Notes: generated from the sequence alone by a model not told the origin. 39,316 bases of DNA from an uncultured Gemmiger sp. (GCA_944388245.1 CALXIA010000020.1:1-39316); one strand, 5' to 3'; counted from the first letter of the stretch, positions 25,140 to 33,524 are shown. Numbers and translations: made by a program.

Positions 25140-25930
25140 ACGGGGCACTTGTGCGGCGGGACGCCGCGCTGGCCTGGCGGCCCTTTCTCCTCATCGGGGC
25201 TGTGCTGGCCATGTACGCCGGTGTGGTGACCAGCATGTTCGACCCGGACCTGGGTGAGAGCCTTCGGATGATGATGGAGGCCATGCCCCAGATGTTCGCG
25301 GCCTTCGGCATGGCGGACCCGGGCAGCACGCTGGCGGGATTTCTGGCCAATTATCTGTATGGCTTTCTTTATATCGCCCTGCCGCTGGTCTTGATCCTGC
25401 TTTTGAACAGCCGGTTTCTGGTGCGATGGATCGACCAAGGCTCCATGGCCTGGTTACTGGCCGCGCCCCTGTCCCGCCGCAAATTGGCCGCCACCCAGGC
25501 GGCGGCACTGGTCGTGGCGGTGACCCTGTTGTGCCTGTGGATCGCCGGGTTGGGGCTTGGCTTTTCCACGGTGATGTTCCCGGGCGAGTTGGATATGACC
25601 CGATACGCGGTGATGAACCTGGGGCTGTGGGCCCTTTTGCAGCTTCTGGCGGCCCTCTGTTTCTTGGCCGGCTGCGCGGTGCCGGACAGCCGTCTGGCCA
25701 CCGGCGCGGGAGGCGGAGTCTGCGTGGTGTTTGTGCTGGTGGATATGCTGGCCGGCATGGACGAGGGTTGGGAAGCGCTGCGTTTTTTCACCCCGCTTAC
25801 CCTCTACGACCCTGCCGGCCTGGCGGCCGGCACAGCGCCCCTGTGGCCGGCCGCGGTGCTGACCGGGGCGGCGCTGATCCTGTACGCTGTGGGGATAGCG
25901 GTATTCTGCCGGCGGGATCTGAGCCTGTAA
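25136..25930 (+). CDS. ABC-2 type transporter permease
   Basis: A 264-aa membrane protein with about six hydrophobic segments (about 16-34, 70-90, 113-140, 156-178, 185-205 and 238-256), the layout of ABC-2 permeases. The segment between the first two is amphipathic and Met-rich (MMMEAMPQMFAAFGM). It forms the transport pore for the ATPase encoded just before, whose frame it overlaps by 4 bp. I do not recognise a closer subfamily or substrate. Confidence 0.85.
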   Translation: MNGALVRRDAALAWRPFLLIGAVLAMYAGVVTSMFDPDLGESLRMMMEAMPQMFAAFGMADPGSTLAGFLANYLYGFLYIALPLVLILLLNSRFLVRWIDQGSMAWLLAAPLSRRKLAATQAAALVVAVTLLCLWIAGLGLGFSTVMFPGELDMTRYAVMNLGLWALLQLLAALCFLAGCAVPDSRLATGAGGGVCVVFVLVDMLAGMDEGWEALRFFTPLTLYDPAGLAAGTAPLWPAAVLTGAALILYAVGIAVFCRRDLSL

Positions 25931-25963
25931 AGCCGGCAGGCGCAAAGAGAACCTTTTTCGCAA

Positions 25964-25995
25964 ACAGGGGCGGCCCCCACTGGGGCCGCCCCTGT
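25964..25995 (+). terminator. Bidirectional terminator between the ABC operon and ybjQ
   Basis: A 14-bp perfect stem (25964-25977 with 25982-25995) of ACAGGGGCGGCCCC type with a four-base loop. It sits between converging genes; the flanking T-runs are short on both sides. Confidence 0.75.
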
Positions 25996-26009
25996 CCTTC
26001 TATTCCGCT

Positions 26010-26330
26010 TTACGCGATGACCACGGCGGTGCCGGATGCGCTGACCATAAGCATGCCATTGTCGCTGCCCAGCACTTCATAGTCCACGTCCACCGCCACC
26101 ACGGCGTTGGCGCCCATTGCCTCGGCCCGCTGCTCCATCTCCCTGAGCGCGGCCTCCCGGGCCTGGATCAGTTCCTCTTCATAGGTGCCGGACCGGCCGC
26201 CAAAGAAGTTGCTGAAGCCGGCCATCATGTCCTTGACAAAGTTCACGCCGGCGATCACCTCGCCAAAGACAACGCCCTTATACTCCTGAATGGGATGGCC
26301 CTCCACCCCGGGGGTCGTAGTAACGATCAT
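26010..26330 (-). CDS. YbjQ/UPF0145 family protein
   Basis: A 106-aa cytoplasmic protein that fills the whole family length. Typical features are the start [21 protein letters not shown] followed by GEVIAGVNF, and later [16 protein letters not shown]. Members form pentamer-like rings and have been called heavy-metal-binding, but a function is not established. AAGGAGGAA precedes the ATG by 6 nt. It lies 42 bp after the YitT gene on the same strand and probably shares its transcript. Confidence 0.9.
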   Translation of the reverse strand: MIVTTTPGVEGHPIQEYKGVVFGEVIAGVNFVKDMMAGFSNFFGGRSGTYEEELIQAREAALREMEQRAEAMGANAVVAVDVDYEVLGSDNGMLMVSASGTAVVIA

Positions 26331-26372
26331 CGTATTTCCTCCTTATGGGTCACAGGTCGGATGCGCGGCCGT

Positions 26373-26984
26373 TCATTCCTTTGCCCGGCGGGGAATACGC
26401 ACCCGCTGGACCCAGCCGATCAGCTGCCCGGAGATCAGCACCGTGAGCAGGGAATACCCGATACGCCCCAGCGGGATATAGCTTATCGAGAAGCCCAGCA
26501 CCAGCAGGTCGAAGAGCAGATAGGCCCACTGCAGCGGAATACCGGTCAGCCGGGAGGTGGCCATGGCCAGCGCGTCGTCCCCGCTGGGAGCGCCGCCCGA
26601 CCGGACCGCCAGGCCCACCCCCACGCCCACGAACAGCGCCCCCGCCAATGCCGCGACCAGCGGCCTGTCGGCCAGCTGCGGCCAAAGGGGATCGAACTGT
26701 TCGAACAGCGCGTAGAACACCGAGAATCCGCCGCCCGCCACCGCCGAGTACAGGATAAATTGGCGACCCAGAAGCCGCCATCCCAGCAGATAACAGGCAA
26801 GGTTCATCACCAGGCCGCTGGCGGCGGGCGAAAGCCCGAACCAATACTCCAGCAACAGGGTGAGGCCCAGCACACCGCCTTCAGTGACGCCGGAAAGAGA
26901 ATGAACATTATAGAGGCCGAAGGCAAGGATCGCGCTGCCAAGCAGGGCGACCACACAGTTTTTCGGCCCAAGCCGGGTAAACAC
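26373..26984 (-). CDS. YitT-family membrane protein
   Basis: A 203-aa protein with about five hydrophobic segments. The family pattern is visible: an opening segment ending in GLYNVHSLSGVTEGGVLGLTLLLEYWFGLSP, the next with NLACYLLGWRLLGRQF, and a later GGAPSGDDALAM loop. Unlike many relatives it lacks the C-terminal DUF2179 domain. The frame is open to 27038, but AAAGGATG lies 8 nt before a GTG at 26984, giving VFTRLGPKN as N-terminus; the upstream part overlaps the promoter. The role of the family is unknown. Confidence 0.85.
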   Translation of the reverse strand: MFTRLGPKNCVVALLGSAILAFGLYNVHSLSGVTEGGVLGLTLLLEYWFGLSPAASGLVMNLACYLLGWRLLGRQFILYSAVAGGGFSVFYALFEQFDPLWPQLADRPLVAALAGALFVGVGVGLAVRSGGAPSGDDALAMATSRLTGIPLQWAYLLFDLLVLGFSISYIPLGRIGYSLLTVLISGQLIGWVQRVRIPRRAKE

Positions 26985-27008
26985 ACTAACACATCCTTTC
27001 GTACCAAT

Positions 27009-27038
27009 ATTGTACCATATCTCCGCCTGGCCGCACAA
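27009..27038 (-). promoter_or_regulatory. Sigma-A promoter of yitT-ybjQ
   Basis: TTGTGC (27033-27038), 18 bp, TACAAT (27009-27014) on the minus strand. An imperfect palindrome (GTACCAATATTGTAC on the plus strand) covers the -10. Confidence 0.6.
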
Positions 27039-27158
27039 CCCCCTGCCGGCGGGAAGGATATGGCGCCTATCTCCATGATATGCCCGCTGGCGCAGGCGGT
27101 GCGAAAAAGGCGGCTGTGACCATCGCCGCCGGCACTTGAACGATTTAGAGAAAAAAAG

Positions 27159-27176
27159 TTTGCCAAAGCTGGCAAA
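27159..27176 (+). promoter_or_regulatory. Palindromic operator candidate at the symporter promoter
   Basis: TTTGCCA-AAGC-TGGCAAA has two perfect 7-bp arms and covers the -35 hexamer, the classic place for a repressor site. No regulator gene is adjacent. Confidence 0.55.
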
Positions 27177-27188
27177 ATCCGTTACAAT
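27160..27188 (+). promoter_or_regulatory. Sigma-A promoter of the PutP-type symporter
   Basis: TTGCCA (27160-27165), 17 bp, TACAAT (27183-27188), with the start codon 54 bp later. Confidence 0.75.
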
Positions 27189-27242
27189 AATCGATATACA
27201 GCTTGCGCGTATGGGAAAGGCGCGCGGTATGGAGGGATTATT

Positions 27243-28814
27243 GTGGATGGGAATACCTGGAAAACCTTGATCGCCATGTGCTGTTACATGGCCTGCGTGG
27301 TGGCCATCGGGCTGTTCTTCGCCCGGCGCGCCAACCAGAGCACCGAAAACTACTTCCTGGGCGGGCGCAGCCTGGGGCCCTGGATCGCGGCCATGAGCGC
27401 CGAGGCCTCGGACATGAGCGGCTGGCTGCTCATGGGGCTGCCCGGCGTAGCCTACTGGTGTGGGATCTCCGATGCGGCCTGGACCGCCATCGGCCTGGCG
27501 GTGGGCACCTACCTGAACTGGCTTCTGGTGGCACGGCGGCTGCGCTGCTATTCGGTGGTGGCCGGGGACGCCATCACCATTCCGGAATTCTTCTCCGCCC
27601 GGTTCAAGGAGAAGAAAAAGATCCTGCTGACCATCTCGGCGGTCTTTATTCTGGTGTTCTTCACCGTCTACGCCGCCAGCTGCTTTGTGACCTGCGGCAA
27701 GCTGTTCAGCACCCTGTTCGGGCTGTCCTACCAGAGCATGATGGTGGCCGGCGCGCTGTTTGTGATCTTCTACACGGTGGTGGGCGGTTTTCTGGCCGAG
27801 AGCGCCTCGGATTTCATGCAGGCGGTGGTTATGATCCTGGCGCTGGCCATGATCCTGGGCACCGGCGTGGCGGCCGCGGGCGGTCTGGACGCGGTGCTGC
27901 AGAATGTGTCCGCCATTCCCGGTTTTCTGGACTTCTTCGGCATTGCCCAGCCGGTGCTGACCGCTGACGGGGTGCAGCAGGTGGCCAACGGCGCGCCCCA
28001 GTTTGGCGAGGCAGGCGCCTATGGCCTGCTCACCGTTCTGAGCACCCTGTCCTGGGGGTTGGGCTACTTCGGCGTGCCCCAGGTGCTGCTGCGGTTCATG
28101 GCCATCCGCAAGACCAGCGAATTGACCAAGTCCCGCCGGATCGCCACCGTGTGGTGCGTGATCAGCCTGGGCTGCGCGGTTCTCATCGGCTTGACCGGCC
28201 GCACCCTGTACCCCACCGCGCTGCTCACCGCCAGCGACGCGGAAAACATCTTCATCGTGCTCAGCACCAATCTGCTGCCCCCGCTGCTGGCCGGCGTGGT
28301 GATGGCCGGTATCCTGGCCGCCACTATCTCCTCGTCCGACTCCTACCTGCTGATCGCGGCCTCCGCTTTCGCCAAGAACATCTACCAGGGCGTTCTGAGA
28401 AAGGACGCCAGCGACAAAGCGGTGCTGTGGGTCAGCCGGGTGGTGCTGCTGGCGATCTCGGCCGTGGGCATGCTCATCGCCCTGGATGAAAACAGCGTTA
28501 TCTTCACCCTGGTGGCCTTTGCCTGGGCGGGGTTCGGCGCCACCTTCGGGCCCATCATGCTCACCAGCCTGTTCTGGAAACGCACCACCTGGACGGGGGC
28601 CATCGCCGGCATGATCTCTGGCGCGGTGAGCGTCTTTGTGTGGAATCTGGCCATTAAACCGCTGGGCGGCATCTTCGGTATCTATGAACTGCTGCCCGCC
28701 TTCCTGATCAGCCTGATCGTGATCGTGGTGGTCTCGCTGCTGGGCAAGGAACCCGCCGCCGATATTCTGGCAGAGTTCAAGCTGGCCCGGGACAACGCCC
28801 GCAACAATATCTGA
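27243..28814 (+). CDS. putP: Sodium/solute symporter, PutP type (SSS family)
   Basis: A 523-aa inner-membrane protein with about 13 hydrophobic segments. It matches sodium/proline symporters: NYFLGGRSLGPWIAAMSAEASDMSGWLLMGLPGVAY in the second segment region carries the residues used for sodium and proline, followed by GDAITIPEFF, GYFGVPQVLLRFMAI and the sodium-site region ILAATISSSDSYLL. Proline is the likely substrate, though another small organic solute cannot be excluded. GGAGGG lies before the GTG start at 27243. It is monocistronic, between its own promoter and terminator, and no proline dehydrogenase is nearby. Confidence 0.9.
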   Translation: MDGNTWKTLIAMCCYMACVVAIGLFFARRANQSTENYFLGGRSLGPWIAAMSAEASDMSGWLLMGLPGVAYWCGISDAAWTAIGLAVGTYLNWLLVARRLRCYSVVAGDAITIPEFFSARFKEKKKILLTISAVFILVFFTVYAASCFVTCGKLFSTLFGLSYQSMMVAGALFVIFYTVVGGFLAESASDFMQAVVMILALAMILGTGVAAAGGLDAVLQNVSAIPGFLDFFGIAQPVLTADGVQQVANGAPQFGEAGAYGLLTVLSTLSWGLGYFGVPQVLLRFMAIRKTSELTKSRRIATVWCVISLGCAVLIGLTGRTLYPTALLTASDAENIFIVLSTNLLPPLLAGVVMAGILAATISSSDSYLLIAASAFAKNIYQGVLRKDASDKAVLWVSRVVLLAISAVGMLIALDENSVIFTLVAFAWAGFGATFGPIMLTSLFWKRTTWTGAIAGMISGAVSVFVWNLAIKPLGGIFGIYELLPAFLISLIVIVVVSLLGKEPAADILAEFKLARDNARNNI

Positions 28815-28822
28815 ACACAGCG

Positions 28823-28856
28823 AAGCCCCTCTCTCCGGTCTGGAGAGAGGCTTTTA
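28823..28856 (+). terminator. Terminator of the symporter gene
   Basis: CCTCTCTCC (28828-28836) pairs with GGAGAGAGG (28842-28850), extended by AAGC/GCTT, then TTTTAT. It starts 9 bp after the stop. The AI-2E gene converges from the other side. Confidence 0.88.
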
Positions 28857-28861
28857 TGTTC

Positions 28862-30073
28862 TTATTTTGTTTTTTCGGTCTGTTCCGGTTCCGGCGCGGG
28901 ACCCGGGCGAGGCGAACCGGGAAACAAGGTGCGGTAGTCGATGCCCCGGCTGCGCAGCCGGGCGTGGGTGTTGGCCCGCAGCAGGCTGTAGCAGACCGAA
29001 GCCAGCGGGATCATGACCAGCATGCCGGCGATGCCCAGCAGGCTGCCGCCCACCGTGACCGCCGCCAATACCCAGATGGAGGGCAGACCCACACTGCCGC
29101 CCACCACCCGGGGATAGATCAGGTTGCCCTCGATCTGCTGCAAACAGAGGAAGAGCACCACGAACCAGAGCGCCTGGATGGGATCGTCCACCAGGATCAG
29201 GAACGCGCCCACCCCGCAGCCGATAAACGCGCCAAAGATGGGGATCAGGGCGGTAAAGGCAATGAGCACGCTGATCAGCAGCACATAGGGCATGCGGCAG
29301 AGGGTCATGGCCACAGCGAACAGACTTCCCAGGATCACCGCTTCGGTACACTGGCCGGAGATAAATTTGGAGAAGGTGCGGTGGGCCAGGCTGGCCACCT
29401 CCATCGCCCGGTCGGCCCGGGCACGGGGCGCAAAGGCGTAGAGCAGCATCCGGGCCTGGGTGCCCAGCCGCTCCTTCTGGGCCAGCACATAGACCGCGAA
29501 GCAGAAGCTGACAAAGAAATCGAACACGCCGCTCATCACGCCGCCCGCGGCGGTCAGGGTGCCGCCCAGCACCGCCACCCCACCGCTGGTCAGCCAGCTG
29601 GTAATGGTGCTGACCAGCCCTTTCCAGTCGGTGGTCATCATGCCGCCCACCGCCTCATCCAGGGCGGCGGCCAGTTCGGGGTAGGTATCCATCAGATCCA
29701 GCGCCCAGCGCTGCACCGAGGTCCAGAACAGAGGCAGCTGGTAGCCGATCTGGGTCACGGTGGCGCCCAGCTGGGGAATCACTAGCCCCAGCACCAGCGC
29801 GACCACCGCCACAACGGCCACCAGCACCAGCAGCATGGCCAGCGCCCGGCGTCGGCCCGGCTTCATCTTGGCGGGCAGCAGCTTTTCAAAGGCCCGCATG
29901 GGTACGTTCAGGATAAAGGCGATCGCACTGCCGATCAGGAACGGACGCAGCAGGCCGGTGATCCAGTTGACCAGATCCATCAGGGCCTTATGGTTCTGCA
30001 GCGCCCAGTACAACAGGATGCAGCCGGCCGCCAGCAGCGCGACGGTTCGCAGGGTGCGTTTATTCAGCTCCAT
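28862..30073 (-). CDS. AI-2E family (PerM/YtvI) membrane transporter
   Basis: A 403-aa protein with about eight hydrophobic segments. The family layout is present: two N-terminal segments (about 10-60), FILNVPMRAFEKLLP, a third and a long polar loop (about 100-165), then the conserved late part FTALIPIFGAFIGCGVGAFLIL and QQIEGNLIYPRVVGGSVGLPSIWVL. Members include sodium/proton antiporters and putative exporters; the quorum-sensing name is historical and does not prove AI-2 transport. The C-terminus is a Pro-rich cytoplasmic tail. The longest frame begins at 30097, but GGGAGGAA sits before the ATG at 30073. Confidence 0.88.
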   Translation of the reverse strand: MELNKRTLRTVALLAAGCILLYWALQNHKALMDLVNWITGLLRPFLIGSAIAFILNVPMRAFEKLLPAKMKPGRRRALAMLLVLVAVVAVVALVLGLVIPQLGATVTQIGYQLPLFWTSVQRWALDLMDTYPELAAALDEAVGGMMTTDWKGLVSTITSWLTSGGVAVLGGTLTAAGGVMSGVFDFFVSFCFAVYVLAQKERLGTQARMLLYAFAPRARADRAMEVASLAHRTFSKFISGQCTEAVILGSLFAVAMTLCRMPYVLLISVLIAFTALIPIFGAFIGCGVGAFLILVDDPIQALWFVVLFLCLQQIEGNLIYPRVVGGSVGLPSIWVLAAVTVGGSLLGIAGMLVMIPLASVCYSLLRANTHARLRSRGIDYRTLFPGSPRPGPAPEPEQTEKTK

Positions 30074-30136
30074 GGTATTCCTCCCGGCCGGCAGCACGGC
30101 CGCTGTTTTTGAAAAAGTCTGACAATTCTACGATCC

Positions 30137-30145
30137 AGTATACCA
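30137..30145 (-). promoter_or_regulatory. Extended -10 promoter of the AI-2E family gene
   Basis: TGGTATACT on the minus strand is an extended -10 element. No good -35 is seen 17 bp upstream. Confidence 0.5.
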
Positions 30146-30184
30146 GATTTCCCGCAAAATGGAATCCTTTTACGAATTTTTCCT

Positions 30185-31168
30185 TTACTCCAATACTTCC
30201 AGCGCCTCGTTCAGCAGCTGTCGCGCCTCCTCGATCCGGGCGTTGGCCTCCGCCAGCTGTGCCTGACATTCGGAGCAGTCTCCGCCGCCCGCGTCATTCT
30301 CAATCAACCGGCACCGGTCCTCCAGCAGGGCGGTCCACCAGATATTGCCCCCCAGCTGGAAGGTCACCCAGATGAATCCGCCGTACTCCTTTTCGCTCAA
30401 CGCCACCGCCGGATAGGTGCCCAGCGGCAGGTAGCCCACCACGTCGTTCACGTCCGGCGAGTTGAAATACTCGCACCGCTCATTGAACACCTCCAGCAGC
30501 TGCCTTTCCAGCGGCATCATGACCGGGCCGGACTGGGCCGGGAAACCATTGTATCCTCCCTCCTGGATAAAGGGAAGAAAATCCACATAGCTGCGGTTCA
30601 TATCCACGTTGCCCTGGATGCCGCTGACCTGCCCAGTGCTGGAATACTGCCACATGGTGTACCCGCCCTGATACCCCACATAGCCCCGGTAATCCGCGAT
30701 CCAGAGCGGGTAGTCCGCCAGGGCGGTGGTGTCCAGATAGTTTGCGGCGAAAAAAGTATAGGTATAGTACCCTGCGTACCAGCCGTTCTGGTACAGAATG
30801 TCCATGGCAAAGCGGGTCAGATCGGTGACCTGCTTGCGGCTCAGAGAGGCAAAACTGGAATCCTCCATATCCACAAAGACCGGGTATTCCAGCTGATAGC
30901 CCGCCAGCGCCGGCAGAAACTTGTTCAGTTCCTGGATCACCGCGTCCTCGGTTTTGGCGTAGGTGTAGTAGTAGGCTCCCACCTTCAGGCCGGCGGCATG
31001 GGCGCCTTCCACATTTCGTTTGAAGTACGGGTCCACATACACGCCGCTGCCGTCGGTGGAGCCCACCCGCACAATGGCGAACTGCTGCCCGGCCGCGGCC
31101 ACTCGGCTCCAATCGATCACGCCCTGGTAACGGGACACGTCGATGCCGTTCTCAAAGATCGTCGCCAT
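30185..31168 (-). CDS. GH25-family lysozyme (N-acetylmuramidase)
   Basis: A 327-aa protein. Residues about 7-200 form a GH25 domain: GIDVSRYQGVIDW, RVGSTDG, GAYYYTYAKTE, the catalytic DxE in YPVFVDMED (Asp100, Glu102), and WIADYRGYVG followed by WQYSSTGQVSGIQGNVDMN. It would cut the beta-1,4 bond after N-acetylmuramic acid in peptidoglycan. The remainder holds an unrecognised segment and a short C-terminal coiled coil (CSECQAQLAEANARIEEARQ). No signal peptide or membrane segment is visible, so export must use another route, or it acts after lysis. The start ATG at 31168 follows GGGGGAG; a GTG two codons earlier is the alternative. Confidence 0.9.
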   Translation of the reverse strand: MATIFENGIDVSRYQGVIDWSRVAAAGQQFAIVRVGSTDGSGVYVDPYFKRNVEGAHAAGLKVGAYYYTYAKTEDAVIQELNKFLPALAGYQLEYPVFVDMEDSSFASLSRKQVTDLTRFAMDILYQNGWYAGYYTYTFFAANYLDTTALADYPLWIADYRGYVGYQGGYTMWQYSSTGQVSGIQGNVDMNRSYVDFLPFIQEGGYNGFPAQSGPVMMPLERQLLEVFNERCEYFNSPDVNDVVGYLPLGTYPAVALSEKEYGGFIWVTFQLGGNIWWTALLEDRCRLIENDAGGGDCSECQAQLAEANARIEEARQLLNEALEVLE

Positions 31169-31189
31169 ATCCACTCCCCCTTTTTGCCC

Positions 31190-31222
31190 ATTGTATGCGG
31201 GCAGGGGGCGGGAGAGTGACCG
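31190..31222 (-). promoter_or_regulatory. Promoter of the GH25 gene with a GTGACCG element
   Basis: TACAAT (31190-31195, minus strand) has a poor -35. The plus-strand heptamer GTGACCG (31216-31222) occupies the -35 region, as in the two promoters near 36930 and 38700. Confidence 0.4.
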
Positions 31223-31235
31223 CCGGCGGTAAAAA

Positions 31236-31970
31236 TCAGATCACCAGGCCGCCGTTGACGCCCAGCACCTGGCCGTTGATGAAGTCCGAGCCGGGATCGG
31301 CCAGGAACGCCAGTGCCCGGGCCACCTCCTCCGGAGTTCCCAGACGGCCCGCCGGGGTCTCCTCGGCCAGGGCGGCCTTATCCACGGCGGAGAAGCCCGC
31401 CATCATGTCGGTTTCCACTACGCCGGGGGCCACACAGTTGACGGTGATCCCGCTGGGGCCCACCTCTTTGGCCAGCGCCCGGCCCAGCCCGATCAGCCCG
31501 GCCTTGGCGGCGGAATAGGCCGCCTCGCAGCTGGCCCCCACCTGGCCCCACATGCTGCTCACCAGCAGGATGCGGCCCCACTTGTTGTGGATCATGGCGG
31601 GCAGCGCCGCCCGGCAGCAGTAAAAAGCGCCGGACAGATCCACGTCCAGCACCCGCCGCCAGGCCGCGTCGGTCATATCGGTGAGCAGCCCCTGCCAGGC
31701 CACCCCCGCGTTGCAGACCAGGATATCCGGCGCGCCCAGTTCCCGCTTTACGGCGGCAAACAGTTCCCTCACCGCGTCCGGGTCGGACACGTCGGCGGCA
31801 AACCCCCGCACGCCGGGCAGTTGTTGTTCCAGCGCGGCGGCGGCTTCGGCGCTCTTTTCATAGCAAAAGGCCACCCGGCAGCCGCGGGCGTGGAAGGCCC
31901 GCACGGCGGCGGCCCCGATGCCCCGGCTGCCCCCGGTGATCAGTGCGACAGGTACGGCGGGCAGGCTCAT
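31236..31970 (-). CDS. ymfI: SDR reductase, YmfI-like (EF-P 5-aminopentanone reductase type)
   Basis: A 244-aa short-chain dehydrogenase. It shows the cofactor motif ITGGSRGIGAA, NAG (VCNAGVAWQG), the catalytic Ser of SSMWGQVGASCEAAYSAAKAG with the YxxxK, and a C-terminal GQVLGVNGG. The SSMWG-VGASCE variant after the catalytic serine is what separates the YmfI group from ordinary FabG; YmfI of Bacillus finishes the aminopentanol modification of elongation factor P. FabG-like activity cannot be ruled out. It overlaps tadA by 4 bp, so two genes that influence translation are coupled. Confidence 0.82.
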   Translation of the reverse strand: MSLPAVPVALITGGSRGIGAAAVRAFHARGCRVAFCYEKSAEAAAALEQQLPGVRGFAADVSDPDAVRELFAAVKRELGAPDILVCNAGVAWQGLLTDMTDAAWRRVLDVDLSGAFYCCRAALPAMIHNKWGRILLVSSMWGQVGASCEAAYSAAKAGLIGLGRALAKEVGPSGITVNCVAPGVVETDMMAGFSAVDKAALAEETPAGRLGTPEEVARALAFLADPGSDFINGQVLGVNGGLVI

Positions 31971-32512
31971 GGCGTTTCCTCCTTGTGTTCCGCTTGCGCG
32001 GCGGCGCGGCGCGCCTTGCGCAGCTGCCAGGCGGTGGGGATGCCCAGGGCTTTCTGTTCAGCCCGCCGGGCACGCAGCGCGGCAAAAAACTCCGCCAGCA
32101 GCGCGGCGGACTCCGCTTCCAGCAATCCCCCCTCCACCCGGGGATGGTGGTTGAAGGGCAGGGCGGCCAGGTCCACCACCGAGCCGCAGCAGCCGGCCTT
32201 GGCATCCGGCGCGCCGTATACCACCCGGGGAATCCGGCTGTTGAGGATCGCGCCCATGCACATGGGGCAGGGCTCCAGGGTGACGAACAACTCGCACTCC
32301 CACAAGCGCCAGCCGTCCAGCGCCCGGCAGGCCGCGTCAATGGCCAGCAATTCCGCGTGGTGGGTGGCGTTGCGCCCGGTCTCCCGGGTATTGTGGGCGG
32401 CGGCCACCACCTGGCCGTGGCGGGCCACCACCGCCCCCACCGGCACCTCGCCCAGGGCGGCGGCGGCGCGGGCCTCGTCCAGCGCCCGGCGCATCAGTTC
32501 TTCATCGGTCAT
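31967..32512 (-). CDS. tadA: tRNA adenosine(34) deaminase TadA
   Basis: It converts the wobble adenosine of tRNA-Arg(ACG) to inosine. The zinc deaminase motif is complete: HAE at 52-54 and PCPMC at 81-85. The N-terminal MTDEELMRRALDEARAAAALGEVPVGAVV is typical. The 181-aa length exceeds many relatives because of a basic, Ala-rich C-terminal tail of about 30 residues. The frame opens at 32557, but AAGGAG precedes the ATG at 32512. It lies 16 bp after the CPBP gene and overlaps ymfI. Confidence 0.93.
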   Translation of the reverse strand: MTDEELMRRALDEARAAAALGEVPVGAVVARHGQVVAAAHNTRETGRNATHHAELLAIDAACRALDGWRLWECELFVTLEPCPMCMGAILNSRIPRVVYGAPDAKAGCCGSVVDLAALPFNHHPRVEGGLLEAESAALLAEFFAALRARRAEQKALGIPTAWQLRKARRAAAQAEHKEETP

Positions 32513-32528
32513 AGCAGCGGCTCCTTTT

Positions 32529-33443
32529 TCAAAAGATTCCGGCGCAGCGGGCAGCAAACACCCCGCCCAACGTCAGCATGGCGGCCAGCCAGACCGGGCT
32601 TTGCAGCAGGATCATCGGGCCGGCGGCGCTTTTGGGCACGAGCATCCGGCGGCGCACCGCCCGCCGCAGCGCTGCCGCTCCCCAGACCGGAAAGGCGATC
32701 GCGGCCGCCAGCTGTACCCCGCCCGCCAGTTCCGGCGAACTGTATTGCAGCAGCCAGGCGGCGGCAAAGGCCAGCAGATTGTTGGTCAGGTGGGCGGCCA
32801 CGGCGGGGGCCAGGCTGCCGGTGGCCTCCACCGCAAGGCCCATGACCCAGCCGGTGAGCAGCGCCACGATCGCCTGACCGGGACGGCTGTGCAGCAGCGC
32901 GAACGGCACCGCCACCGCCAGCGCCGCGGTGACCCCGCCGCCGGGCCGCAGGGTCCCCTGCAGCACGCCCCGGAACAGCAGTTCCTCCCCCAAAGCGGGT
33001 ACCAGGCAGATCTGCAAAAAGGCCCAAAACAGCGGCGCGCCGGCCCGGGGAAGTTCCAGCTGCTGGCCGGCGCCCATTCCCAGCGCGCCGGCCAGCAGAT
33101 TGGCCAGCATCGCCGCGCCCAGCGCCATCGGGGTCCACAGCGCCATACCGCCGGGCGCCGGAGGCACCAGCCCCAGACGGGCGCGGCCCGGCCGCAGCAC
33201 CAGGATCAGCAGCCCGGCGGGGATGGCCAGGCTGCCCGCCGTGACGGCCAGCTGCACGATCAGGCCGGCGCTATGCCCCAGGCCCGCCGGGTTTGCCAGG
33301 GTGGCCCCGGGGAAAGCCGCGCGCAGCGCCAGCCCCGCCGCCAGCTGCAGCGCCAGGCTTGCCGCCAGATAGCCCAGCGCGCCCAGCCCAATCAGACCGG
33401 CCCGGCGGGCATAACGCGCCTGTGCCGCCTGTTCCACGCTCAC
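32529..33443 (-). CDS. CPBP-family intramembrane metalloprotease
   Basis: A 304-aa membrane protein with about eight hydrophobic segments, Ala- and Leu-rich. The CPBP motifs are in order: EELLFRG (Glu-Glu and Arg), the His of FALLHSRPGQ, and HLTNN. Such proteins resemble Rce1 and are often linked to bacteriocin maturation or self-protection, but many have no known substrate and no bacteriocin gene is nearby. The frame starts with a GTG at 33443; a second GTG two codons later has better spacing from AAAGGGG. It is the first gene of the operon with tadA and ymfI. Confidence 0.87.
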   Translation of the reverse strand: MSVEQAAQARYARRAGLIGLGALGYLAASLALQLAAGLALRAAFPGATLANPAGLGHSAGLIVQLAVTAGSLAIPAGLLILVLRPGRARLGLVPPAPGGMALWTPMALGAAMLANLLAGALGMGAGQQLELPRAGAPLFWAFLQICLVPALGEELLFRGVLQGTLRPGGGVTAALAVAVPFALLHSRPGQAIVALLTGWVMGLAVEATGSLAPAVAAHLTNNLLAFAAAWLLQYSSPELAGGVQLAAAIAFPVWGAAALRRAVRRRMLVPKSAAGPMILLQSPVWLAAMLTLGGVFAARCAGIF

Positions 33444-33469
33444 CGCCCCTTTCCGTCTTCTCTAGGCCT

Positions 33470-33498
33470 ATTGTAACGGAAAACCCGCGCCCCTGCAA
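33470..33498 (-). promoter_or_regulatory. Promoter of the CPBP-tadA-ymfI operon, its -35 inside a terminator loop
   Basis: TTGCAG (33493-33498), 17 bp, TACAAT (33470-33475) on the minus strand. The -35 lies in the loop of the terminator at 33480-33512. Confidence 0.6.
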
Positions 33499-33512
33499 GG
33501 GGCGCGGGTTTT
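33480..33512 (-). terminator. Terminator of the MacB/FtsX-type ABC operon
   Basis: A 14-bp perfect stem, AAAACCCGCGCCCC (33480-33493) with GGGGCGCGGGTTTT (33499-33512), with A- and T-runs at its ends, so it can work in both directions. It begins 12 bp after the permease stop. Confidence 0.9.
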
Positions 33513-33524
33513 CCCGGCGGCAGA

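Noticed and set aside
27528-27544. A -24/-12-like sequence (TGGCACGGCGGCTGCG) inside the symporter gene
   Set aside because: It lies deep in coding DNA with no gene start behind it, and the -12 part has a mismatch. Chance match in GC-rich DNA.
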